From Maylandia zebra (lineage: Eukaryota > Chordata > Actinopteri > Cichliformes > Cichlidae): 64,000 nucleotides of DNA. The stretch is taken from positions 10,102,033 to 10,166,032 of the forward strand of contig NC_135170.1 in NCBI RefSeq assembly GCF_041146795.1, in the 5' to 3' direction. A program made the translations under genes and the position numbers. How positions within the stretch are numbered: position 1 is the stretch's first letter; each line of letters starts with the position of its first letter. The notes beneath the pieces were generated by a model. The model was not told where the DNA came from and did not search any database. It saw nothing but the letters and a program-made list of their open reading frames with translations. Shown here piece by piece: positions 24,801 through 29,555 of the stretch.

Positions 24801-27800
24801 CTGCTATGACTTCCCATGCCCTTTTGAACCTCCCTTTCTTCAATATTTTTCCCTATGTCATTTCTCATTATTAAACATCACTTAATTTATGGACATCTAT
24901 GGTTTGATTTCTTTGCATGTGTGGACTGAATGAGTTGTTACTGACATCTGATGAGAATTTCATGTCAACAGCACATTTAGAAATATCTTTACTTAGAAAA
25001 TTGGTAACGTGTCTAATATTTATTTAAGTGTAAGTATGTCCAACTGCTTCTGTGGCTCTGAAAATGGGAAAAAACATGTTTAAAAAATAACAGTAATTCC
25101 TAGAAAGTCCATTCAAAATTTTTGTTAAACAACTTGAATTAAAGCTCTGCACTTAAAGATTATGGACCCAACTATATATAAGTAACTAACTTGTCTTATA
25201 AGGGGTACATAGAAGGAAAGGCCCATTTTAACATAAGACTGTTGTAGGCCTTCAGTTTCCATCATTGTTTCTTTTTTTCTCAAAGGTGGAAACCGAGACC
25301 TATGTTTTTCAAATGCTTTATGGTGCCTGTTTGAGAAGGTATACTAACTTTTACAGTATATATTTTCTTGCTACGTCAAGTACTAAACTCTAAACTATAT
25401 TGCTGTAATTTAAGAATGTTGACAAGTTTGAGCACTTGTCTTATTAGGAAATGTTGATTGTTAGGAAAGCTGTAAGTGCTTTACCCAGCAATAATAACTC
25501 ACTTAGGTAATAGGTAACAGAAGCCTTTTGACAGCTAACTAGATACAGGGAGCTAAAATTTATTATTTTTAGCTAGCTAAAGGCATTTGTTGACAATTCA
25601 GGGATGAGCTGGGTTTTCAAAATATGAACACTGCTCTATGTAAAAGCTGCAAACTAGCCTGCAAATAAATCTTCCAGTGAAATTAAAAGCAAACCATCGT
25701 CTTGTTTATTATCCAAGCTGACTCTCAGGGCTGTAGTTAGCAGTGTTGTCAACTCCTCAGTAAGGAAAATCGCCATTGGCTGTCCTAAAAGTCGCTAGAA
25801 GTCGCTAAATGACTTCATCGCCTAATTTGCACAATAGGTCATGCTTATGTCATTGTAACCTACGTTGTTGGAGAGAGAAATATCATCGTGGAAGAGACAT
25901 AAAGTGAGTAAAAAATGCCCTAAATGCATTTAGAATTTATTTGGAATTACAAATTAAATTTCTTTTAGCAATTATTGTTTTTTAATGTCACAATTCCAAT
26001 CCTGATCCTTTATCCGGGCTTGGACTGGCAAAAGTGACCCGAAATTGGCACTCTGGTGGAGTTACTTTCTGTGTGTGTGTGTGTTTATAAGTAGTTTTAA
26101 ACTTTATGATCCACAAAACAGCATAACAGTAAAATAAGAACCGACTGCGTTACAGTCAGTGTGGGAGCAGCGGCTTCACTCATGCGCGATTCATTTAAAG
26201 TTTGGACGCATAGATGTGAACATCTTCTGCCCTGATAGCAGCTGGGGGAGGACTATCCTCCGCCTGTGAGCCCTTTGGCACGGGCGAGGTGCCCACGGCA
26301 GCACCCGCTGCTTGTTGAGAGTAAGAGCGATACGCGTTTTCAAGTCAAAAAATCGTCATAAATAAGTCTCCAGAAAAAGTCGCCAGATTTGTCGCTAGTC
26401 GCTTTTTAGAAAAAAAGTCGCTAAGGGGGTCTGAAAACTCGCTAAAAATAGCGACAAAGTTGCTAAGTTGGCAACACTGGTAGTTAGCTTATAGCATCTG
26501 TTCAAATTCAAATAAATTCAGTTCAGTTTTGTTTATATAGCTCCAAATCGCAACAACAGTTACTGCAAGGCACTTATTATTGTAAAGTTAAAACCCTATA
26601 ATAATACAGAAAACACCAACAAACAGATAACCGCCATTGAGCAAACACTTGTGAAGGACAAACTTTGGAAGGAAAAACTCCCTTTTAACCGGAAGAAATG
26701 TCCTGCAGAGGCTCAGGGAGGTGCAGCCATCTGAATAACTCATATTGCACTCAGTACGTTCCCACAAATAATGCAATAAAACACAAAAGCACCTTTATCT
26801 TTATACAGACTAAAGTTAGCCATAAACTGAGCTTGGCTTTTAAACGTTTGTGCTTTTATGCTAAGCTAACAGCTGCTCTCGATAACTTTGAGCCACCTCT
26901 CAGCTAAAGAGTGTTGCTAATGTTGAACCAGTGTTTTTTTCAAATGTTCCCACTCACTCAGTAAGCAATGAGTTAATGTAAGTAACTGGTATCCAGGCCC
27001 ACTTTGCCTTATGACCTCAGTATTGCTAAAGTCTTTGCTGCATACCCTTATAGAAAAGAAAAAACCATGAGTGATATATTATAGTTCTTTAAAGGATAAC
27101 TACTTATTCATGAAAGTTGCCCCTTTTCTCTGTAAATTCTTAAGATATTTATTAAAAGCTAAATATGACTCATGTAAACATTGTGCTGTAAATAAAAAAT
27201 GTTAAAGGAGCACCTTTCATGACTAAATATATATCTCTTGAAATTAATGGGACTTTTTAGAATATTATATTTCTTTTCTACGTGGGTATTCATTAAAGTC
27301 TAATTTCATCACCCTTCGTCCTACACCACCTCCTCCTCACCTTAGTCCAGAAGAAGGAGATCCTGGACTGTGAGCAGCCAGACCGTGAGGGTTAGAAAAG
27401 TTCTGTAGCTCCTCCTCTGACGCACGACAGCGCACAAAACAAACAACCACAGAAACATCACTTCACAGCTTCACAGGTAAAATCCACAGTTAAAGAAAGT
27501 GCTGGGCAGATTACAGAGAGAGCAAACTGAAAGACTTCTGACTACAGCACACTGGAAAAACATTTAAAACAATAAGGGGACAACAATGATAGGCACATAG
27601 GCTCAGTACTAGTTTAGCTTTCCAGCAGAATGCATTGCTACCGTTGTCTTTACATGCGTGCAACAGGTGTGTTACCATCTAGTGTTTCCTTCTCAGAGTC
27701 AGAGTCCCAGCTTAAGGAGGAAGGAAAGGCTGAGGATTTGAATCTCCTCTGTGCGCTCCTCCCTTGGTTTGCACTGGACTGGGGGCCCTCACTCTGCTTG

Positions 27801-27965
27801 GAGCGCTCCTCCCCAGTGAGGCCCCACAAGCATTTGGCAGATATCAGGCCATCTCTCAGATTTGGAGAACATGAAGACTAGAAAGTAGTAACAATAAACA
27901 AAGAATTTATTGTTGATGGGGGTGAAAATGGCAGCACTTATGACCACATAAATATATAAATTTTT

Positions 27966-28057
<92 letters not shown>

Positions 28058-28176
28058 TGATGCCTTACCTCTAAGGTGCTGTTGAGGAAAGTTGGGGTGA
28101 CGGGGTTTTGTGCTGAGTCGATGGGTACGGGCCCATAGCTGGTCCCTGGGGTTAGGGGTTCCCCTTCTGGCTCCAT
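29..28176 (-). CDS. wiz: Widely-interspaced zinc finger protein WIZ, whole gene (16 coding exons, long form)
   Basis: WIZ is a nuclear C2H2 protein that links the H3K9 methyltransferases G9a/GLP to DNA and to CtBP co-repressors. Coding exons, 5' to 3' on the minus strand: 28176-28069, 27877-27676, 27416-27341, 20604-20456, 20356-18743, 18547-18110, 16574-16164, 14152-14003, 13402-12875, 12794-12339, 12247-11744, 9925-9350, 9247-9036, 1660-1360, 1015-850, 404-29. They sum to 6,267 nt, exactly 2,089 codons, with matching phase at every junction. About twelve zinc fingers are visible: four in the large exon, then one each in seven later exons, and a last one split by the final intron. The repeated signature GLSSHARxHLRxxG followed by GSPIxxL, and the C-terminal CRFCEVEF finger, are diagnostic of WIZ. 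Splice sites are inferred by eye, and the first three exons are the least certain. Confidence 0.9.
850..1015 (-). CDS. wiz: wiz penultimate coding exon
   Basis: The acceptor TTGCTCAG precedes the exon; the donor GTATAT follows TGCCG. It encodes a Pro-rich linker ending [15 protein letters not shown], the conserved lead-in to the last WIZ finger. Length is 166 nt, phase 1 in and phase 2 out. Confidence 0.88.
1360..1660 (-). CDS. wiz: wiz Ser-rich linker exon
   Basis: The exon runs from the acceptor GTTCCAG to the donor GTACGTGAG. It encodes a Ser-rich linker of about 100 residues with no zinc finger (for example [11 protein letters not shown] and [15 protein letters not shown]). It enters in phase 0, matching the preceding finger exon 6.3-7.4 kb away, and leaves in phase 1. 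Confidence 0.83.
1661..2260. other. wiz intron, nothing recognised
   Basis: This is the 5' part of the 7.4-kb intron between 1,660 and 9,036. It is AT-rich and I see no exon, repeat family or RNA gene in it. Confidence 0.5.
2265..2950 (+). mobile_element. Tc1-like transposon relic, internally deleted
   Basis: The piece at 2,846-2,941 translates to [10 protein letters not shown], the C-terminal signature of Tc1 transposases, and is followed by a terminal-repeat-like GGGGTGGCTCAAGACTTTTG. A possible left edge lies near 2,268 (GGTTCATAAGTACCTGG). Most of the transposase is missing, so this is a dead copy inside a wiz intron. Confidence 0.45.
2951..3537. other. wiz intron, nothing recognised
   Basis: AT-rich intronic DNA without a recognisable exon or repeat family. 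Confidence 0.45.
3925..5215 (+). mobile_element. Penelope-like retroelement with inverted terminal arms
   Basis: Arms at about 3,925-4,165 and 4,972-5,215 are inverted copies of roughly 240 bp, about 90% identical by eye; both carry the same GACTTCTTCAGTCTCAGCTG string in opposite orientation. Between them, the frame 4,205-4,888 encodes the end of a reverse transcriptase ([21 protein letters not shown]) and a GIY-YIG endonuclease ([16 protein letters not shown], then [15 protein letters not shown]). RT followed by GIY-YIG, with inverted long terminal arms, is characteristic of Penelope-like elements. The catalytic RT core is absent, so the copy is 5'-truncated. Confidence 0.8.
4205..4888 (+). 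pseudogene. Penelope-like polyprotein C-terminus (RT end + GIY-YIG endonuclease), one in-frame stop
   Basis: The frame is continuous across 684 nt except for a single TGA at 4,469-4,471. Upstream lies the RT thumb region, and downstream the GIY-YIG domain with the YIG tripeptide and following Arg and Glu residues. Only one stop in about 228 codons suggests a fairly recent insertion. The RT palm with its aspartates is missing, so it cannot be autonomous. Confidence 0.78.
5640..7130. other. wiz intron, nothing recognised
   Basis: There is no exon with WIZ-like coding potential and no repeat family I can name. A 60-codon frame at 6,379-6,561 looks random. Confidence 0.4.
7150..7950 (+). mobile_element. 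Tc1-like transposon relic
   Basis: The stretch near 7,380-7,530 and the frame at 7,555-7,881 give broken Tc1 transposase. The [10 protein letters not shown] box (third catalytic region) is at about 7,680, with GVWDH instead of the usual IENLW. A divergent C-terminus follows. Several frameshifts and stops make it non-functional. Confidence 0.65.
7951..9035. other. wiz intron, nothing recognised
   Basis: No exon or named repeat is visible. A short purine-rich stretch sits near 8,470-8,500. Confidence 0.4.
9036..9247 (-). CDS. wiz: wiz zinc-finger exon ([17 protein letters not shown] finger)
   Basis: The acceptor ATTTTTCAG precedes the exon; the donor GTGAGG follows AAGAAG. It encodes one WIZ-type finger (C-x2-C, then [14 protein letters not shown]) followed by [14 protein letters not shown] and a basic stretch. 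It enters in phase 1 and leaves in phase 0, so it cannot be skipped alone without a frameshift, unlike the exons before it. The two-codon gap, basic context and GSPI motif match the others. Confidence 0.9.
9350..9925 (-). CDS. wiz: wiz zinc-finger exon ([17 protein letters not shown] finger, copy 2)
   Basis: 576 nt, phase 1 to 1, acceptor TCTCTTTAG and donor GTAAGAT. The finger and the following [17 protein letters not shown] are identical in protein to the next upstream exon (11,744-12,247), yet the DNA differs at many third positions. A Ser/Gly/Lys-rich linker follows with several basic clusters ([11 protein letters not shown]). Confidence 0.92.
9926..10330. other. wiz intron, nothing recognised
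   Basis: This is intronic sequence between the finger exon and the Tigger relic. Nothing is recognised here. Confidence 0.4.
10334..11180 (+). mobile_element. Tigger-like (pogo) DNA transposon, internally deleted
   Basis: Terminal inverted repeats are visible: CAGTGGTCCCTCACTATAAC at the left and its approximate complement ending GAGGGACCACTG at the right. An ATG near 10,618 opens [13 protein letters not shown], then [19 protein letters not shown], the N-terminal pogo/CENP-B-type helix-turn-helix of Tigger transposases. Coding stops abruptly at about 10,740, where unrelated sequence beginning CGTATTTTTTGGACCATAAG takes over. The right part (from about 10,920) is again Tigger-like 3' sequence. 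Confidence 0.72.
10740..10920. mobile_element. Short foreign insert (MITE-like) inside the Tigger relic
   Basis: The sequence starts CGTATTTTTTGGACCATAAG and continues with GGCGCATTAAGCG, resembling a widespread MITE terminus recognised by its 'ACCATAAGGC' core. It replaces the Tigger transposase from codon 42 or so onward. The right boundary is uncertain. Confidence 0.4.
11181..11743. other. wiz intron, nothing recognised
   Basis: AT-rich intron with no identifiable element. Confidence 0.4.
11744..12247 (-). CDS. wiz: wiz zinc-finger exon ([17 protein letters not shown] finger, copy 1)
   Basis: 504 nt, phase 1 to 1; acceptor CCCTAAG and donor GTATTTG, both weaker than average. It encodes one finger plus [14 protein letters not shown], then a Pro/Ser-rich linker. 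The exon ends in FPLNL followed by Gly across the junction, resembling a PxDLS-type CtBP docking motif. Confidence 0.92.
12339..12794 (-). CDS. wiz: wiz zinc-finger exon ([17 protein letters not shown] finger)
   Basis: 456 nt, phase 1 to 1, acceptor TGTTCATAG and donor GTGAGTG. One finger is followed by [18 protein letters not shown], then a long Ser-rich linker. The basic PAKRLKS near the end could be a nuclear localisation signal. Confidence 0.92.
12875..13402 (-). CDS. wiz: wiz zinc-finger exon ([17 protein letters not shown] finger)
   Basis: 528 nt, phase 1 to 1, acceptor CTTGTGCAG and donor GTAAGTG. One finger is followed by [21 protein letters not shown] and a Ser/Pro/Ala-rich linker. 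It ends DAPLNL, with Thr completed by the next exon: PLNLT, a candidate CtBP-binding motif, as reported for mammalian WIZ. Confidence 0.92.
13548..13742 (-). mobile_element. tRNA-derived SINE
   Basis: Read on the minus strand, it begins GGGGTGGCTGTCGCTCAGG with an A-box-like region. A B-box match, GGTTCAATCCCTG, follows about 40 nt later. The body is a sequence common in fish genomes. It lies in a wiz intron, antisense to nothing coding. Confidence 0.6.
14003..14152 (-). CDS. wiz: wiz acidic exon, first exon shared by long and short forms
   Basis: 150 nt, phase 1 to 1, acceptor GTTTTTAG and donor GTGAGG. It encodes an acidic stretch ([18 protein letters not shown]) followed by [10 protein letters not shown]. 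It is the first exon after the internal promoter's exon and joins it in phase, giving T-G-D-D-E. Confidence 0.88.
14153..15480. other. wiz intron, nothing recognised
   Basis: Intronic DNA with a poly-A run near 14,500. No exon or named repeat is seen. The stretch just before 15,480 leads into the CpG-rich internal promoter. Confidence 0.4.
15485..15720 (-). promoter_or_regulatory. wiz: Internal CpG-rich promoter of wiz (short form)
   Basis: About 20 CpG dinucleotides fall in some 120 bp (15,485-15,605), in an otherwise AT-rich region. They surround a first exon whose ATG (15,662-15,664) lies within it. The CpG block and a clean GTGAGT donor indicate a transcription start near 15,680-15,720, though no TATA box is obvious. 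Confidence 0.7.
15571..15664 (-). CDS. wiz: wiz alternative first coding exon (short isoform)
   Basis: 94 nt: ATG at 15,664, reading [16 protein letters not shown], then [15 protein letters not shown], donor GTGAGT after ACCG. It ends in phase 1, exactly what the next exon (14,152) needs. With the downstream exons it gives 3,363 nt, 1,120 aa. This form lacks the first four fingers and the two finger exons at 16-18.5 kb. Confidence 0.82.
15793..15887. repeat. (CA)n microsatellite
   Basis: An almost uninterrupted CA run of about 95 bp ends in CTCG. It lies just upstream of the internal wiz promoter. Confidence 0.97.
16164..16574 (-). CDS. wiz: wiz zinc-finger exon ([17 protein letters not shown] finger)
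   Basis: 411 nt, phase 1 to 1, acceptor CCCCTGTAG and donor GTGAGT. One finger is followed by [18 protein letters not shown], then a strongly acidic run ([12 protein letters not shown]) and VKVKLEEE, which resembles a SUMO site (VKLE). Present only in the long form. Confidence 0.9.
17047..17462 (+). mobile_element. LINE 3' end (L2-like clade), truncated
   Basis: Frame 17,047-17,286 ends in [15 protein letters not shown], then [12 protein letters not shown] and FKTHLKTHF, the C-terminal signature of fish L2-type reverse transcriptase ORFs. The 3' tail, with AGTGCTTTATAAATAAACTT, is typical of these LINEs. It is severely 5'-truncated and lies in a wiz intron antisense to the gene. Confidence 0.72.
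17463..18109. other. wiz intron, nothing recognised
   Basis: AT-rich intronic sequence. A short TTAGGG-like string (GGGTTAGGGTTATG near 17,648) is the only notable motif. Confidence 0.4.
18110..18547 (-). CDS. wiz: wiz zinc-finger exon ([17 protein letters not shown] finger)
   Basis: 438 nt, phase 1 to 1, acceptor TCCTTGATAG and donor GTCAGC after a run of lysine codons. Acidic and basic stretches come first ([17 protein letters not shown]). A finger follows, with C-x2-C, NHVRGH and the WIZ-type trailing [15 protein letters not shown]. Long form only. Confidence 0.88.
18743..20356 (-). CDS. wiz: wiz large exon with four N-terminal zinc fingers
   Basis: 1,614 nt, acceptor TTTCTTTGCAG and donor GTGAGA, phase 1 in and 1 out. 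Four C2H2 units are visible: [52 protein letters not shown] and [17 protein letters not shown]. Fingers 1-2 and 3-4 are separated by a long Ser/Thr/Pro linker, the 'widely interspaced' layout. A Glu-rich N-terminal part and a second acidic stretch flank them. An internal ATG at 20,276 is not needed as a start, because the frame continues upstream into the previous exon. Confidence 0.92.
20456..20604 (-). CDS. wiz: wiz upstream coding exon
   Basis: 149 nt between the acceptor GGCATCCAG and the donor GTAAGT. It encodes [15 protein letters not shown], then a Ser/Thr/Glu-rich stretch ending PGQTE. It needs a phase-2 exon before it and gives phase 1 after. An in-frame ATG 11 nt upstream (20,615) preceded by a stop could instead be a start, if the more distal exons are not used. 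Confidence 0.72.
20870..22455 (-). mobile_element. Tc1-like transposon relic, interrupted by a TTTG microsatellite
   Basis: Minus-strand fragments in order: N-terminal pieces near 22,075 ([14 protein letters not shown]), the middle near 21,760 ([16 protein letters not shown]), then [15 protein letters not shown] and [16 protein letters not shown] near 21,400-21,480. The DNDPKH and SPDLNPIE boxes are intact, but the frame is broken in several places. The C-terminal part runs into a (CAAA)n/(TTTG)n tract. Terminal repeats with AAAGTAATTGGACAAAAAT (near 21,030) mark the right family. Confidence 0.75.
21251..21337. repeat. (TTTG)n microsatellite inside the Tc1 relic
   Basis: About 21 copies of TTTG, uninterrupted, within the degraded C-terminal coding part of the transposase. 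Confidence 0.97.
22570..23200 (+). mobile_element. Tc1-like transposon, N-terminal half only
   Basis: A terminal-repeat-like AGTCAGGTGCAAAAGTAATT near 22,733 precedes a degraded 5' region. Near 23,030-23,180, the translation [14 protein letters not shown], then [16 protein letters not shown], matches the helix-turn-helix region of Tc1 transposases. The catalytic half is absent. Confidence 0.55.
23582..23619. repeat. Perfect 17-bp hairpin
   Basis: CTGCAAATATAAAGACT and its exact reverse complement, loop CTTA, directly next to the left end of a Tc1 relic. Confidence 0.98.
24290..24326. repeat. Perfect 16-bp hairpin
   Basis: AAGCGGGTCTAAAGTT and its exact reverse complement, loop CAGCA, at the 5' edge of the LINE tail inside the Tc1 relic. 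Confidence 0.98.
24311..24507 (+). mobile_element. LINE/SINE 3' tail inserted in the Tc1 relic
   Basis: A sequence common at the 3' end of fish retroposons, with CCCACGTGTGGGACTAATAA and ending in (CTTAT)n-like repeats. Its 5' junction is formed by a perfect hairpin (24,290-24,326). Confidence 0.55.
25031..25732. other. wiz intron, nothing recognised
   Basis: AT-rich intron without identifiable feature. Confidence 0.4.
25741..26479. mobile_element. hAT-type MITE with 8-bp target duplication
   Basis: The ends are inverted: CAGTGTTGTCAACT at the left and AGTTGGCAACACTG at the right. Both sides carry the identical 8-bp flank GTAGTTAG (25,733-25,740 and 26,480-26,487), the target duplication length of hAT elements. 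Subterminal AGTCGCTA repeats occur near both ends. No transposase is encoded, so it is non-autonomous. Confidence 0.82.
26505..26722 (-). mobile_element. L2-like LINE/SINE 3' tail
   Basis: Read on the minus strand, this is the same family tail as at 50.7-50.97 kb (GGTTAAAAGGGAGTTTTTCC region, then the ATATAAACAAAA end). It is degraded and antisense-oriented relative to the plus strand. Confidence 0.5.
26723..27340. other. wiz intron, nothing recognised
   Basis: AT-rich intron with no identifiable element. Confidence 0.4.
27341..27416 (-). CDS. wiz: wiz upstream coding exon (small)
   Basis: 76 nt, acceptor GTGCGTCAG and donor GTGAGG. It encodes [16 protein letters not shown], then PGSPSSGL. 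Two bases complete the codon from the exon before, and two open the codon finished by the 20,604 exon, so phases agree on both sides. That agreement is the main support for linking the distal exons to wiz. Confidence 0.68.
27676..27877 (-). CDS. wiz: wiz upstream coding exon
   Basis: 202 nt, acceptor ACTTTCTAG and donor GTAACA. It encodes [16 protein letters not shown], then a Ser/Gln/Arg-rich stretch ending SDSEKETLD. No zinc finger. Phase 0 in, phase 1 out. Confidence 0.65.
27968..28050. repeat. (TA)n microsatellite
   Basis: About 80 bp of pure TA alternation, 18 bp from the donor of the first coding exon of wiz, so it sits inside the first coding intron. Confidence 0.97.
28069..28176 (-). 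CDS. wiz: wiz first coding exon (long form)
   Basis: 108 nt, exactly 36 codons, from ATG at 28,176: [15 protein letters not shown], then a short Pro-rich stretch ending FLNSTLE, donor GTAAGG in phase 0. A C-run precedes the ATG (CCCCCCACC on the plus strand). The 5'UTR part of the exon probably begins after TTTTCCAG at 28,255. Confidence 0.66.
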
Positions 28177-28773
28177 GGTCCCCCCCACCCCCCAGAGAAC
28201 AGTATGGAGTCCCACTAGTAAACAGCCTGCCTACATCGTGCAGCCTCCTCTCCTTCTGGAAAACATTCACACATGAACTCGCACTGAAGTTTTTCCGTGA
28301 TGGAAAACTTTCCTGGAGCTAATTGCACGGAGAATGATTTTTAAACCAGCATAAAACACACCATGTATCAGCCTCATTAATGGAGAATCTGTCGTGGTTC
28401 AGCTGTCTTGTGTATTTTCTCTTTAAAAAAAATTTGGCAGCTGCAGCTTTCGGACTGTCTGACCTATTTTCACAATATGTCTGGTTTTAAAGAATGAAAC
28501 GGAGCGCTCGAATGGTTACATAAATAAGTGGCCTTTATATTCAGGCCCTTGTCCTCACTGCTGCCCCTCTAGAAAAAAAAAGACAGGAAAATGCCCGGGC
28601 ACATCAAGGTGTCCCACGGGTTGGCCTCTGTCGCTTCAGAGGACGTGGCTCTTATCGATCCGGTCGCTGTCAGGTGATTTGGAACAGCAACGCATCCGTG
28701 CACGTTGCCTTTGAAACCCAGACGCCCATAAACTGCAGGTTTTTTTAGGGTTTTTTTTAGTGCAAATACTCAC

Positions 28774-29070
28774 TGAAATCGGCCTGGTTTGCGGATCGCA
28801 GGGAAAGGCTGCCTCTTTAAGCACCGTTCGTCATACTTTGAGGACGGAGCTGAAGCTTTACGCACCGCGACGATGCTGGCAAGAAGCTTTGACTGCTCCC
28901 ATGGAGGAACTTGCTCTTTTTAATCGGCGCTCGGGTGTTTTGCAGGGATCCCTTGGAGATGCCAGGCAGAGGACTCCATGTTATTTGGCTTGCAGGCACG
29001 CCACGGCTGCGTACGTAAACGTCAGCGGGGAGGGTGACGAGAAGAGTTTCGAGTAACCCACCGGAGGCAA
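28774..29070 (-). promoter_or_regulatory. wiz: Distal wiz promoter and probable non-coding first exon
   Basis: A good donor, CA|GTGAGT, at 28,774/28,773 closes a GC-richer stretch that includes several CpGs. It would splice to the acceptor at 28,255 and leave 5'UTR upstream of the ATG. The transcription start is not visible. Confidence 0.45.
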
Positions 29071-29547
29071 GTTTACTATGTCAAACTTTTACGAGTGCTT
29101 CGATCGCAGGCTCATTTCTCTAATTCTGTGCGTATTTATGTGGCGGACACTTTATTCACAGCGATCAAATCATGGTGACTCTGTTTTTTTTCTCGGAGGG
29201 AAATGCACGCGTGAGCAGCGTAAGCACGCCACAGTAATAATATTTCTTTAAATGCGTTTTATTTTGTGTAAATAGGTATACTATAAATAAAGGTTATGCG
29301 GTATCTGCGTACATTTGTCAACACCTATGTGGCTCGCCATAGTAACGCTGTTGTGAATGACATATTTGCGTATCATAATATGTAATAACACTGTGATAGT
29401 AACACCTGAACAATGTTTGTCGGTTACTTTGTGTATCAAAATCCCCCAAATGCTAAACAAAATCAATATATGCCTTTCCGATTGTTATATGTCGTCAACC
29501 TGCGCCCCCTGTTGGTCACACCTATCTGTAAATATCCATATCTCGTT
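29071..29547. other. Intergenic, nothing recognised except a CTCF-like site
   Basis: No gene or repeat is seen. A minus-strand CTCF-type core at 29,502-29,515 is listed separately. Confidence 0.4.
29502..29515 (-). promoter_or_regulatory. CTCF-like motif
   Basis: The reverse strand reads CCAACAGGGGGCGC, which agrees with the CTCF core (CCAsyAGrkGGCrs) except for A at one ambiguous position. It lies about 430-730 bp upstream of the proposed distal wiz promoter. Confidence 0.45.
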
Positions 29548-29555
29548 GCATGTAC

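Larger units (their letters stand above)
23622..25030 (-). mobile_element. Tc1-like transposon relic with both terminal repeats
   Basis: The left terminal repeat (AAGTATTGAACACGTCACCA) is mirrored at the right, ending near 25,030, around GCTATTGACATGAAATTT and its complement. Minus-strand fragments show transposase: [15 protein letters not shown], then [16 protein letters not shown]. The frame is broken, and a LINE tail is inserted at about 24,310-24,507. Confidence 0.65.

Noticed and set aside
27789..28270. Frames with Tyr-Ile runs near 28 kb
   Set aside because: They read through the TA microsatellite. Only the part upstream of the donor at 28,069 is taken as wiz exon.
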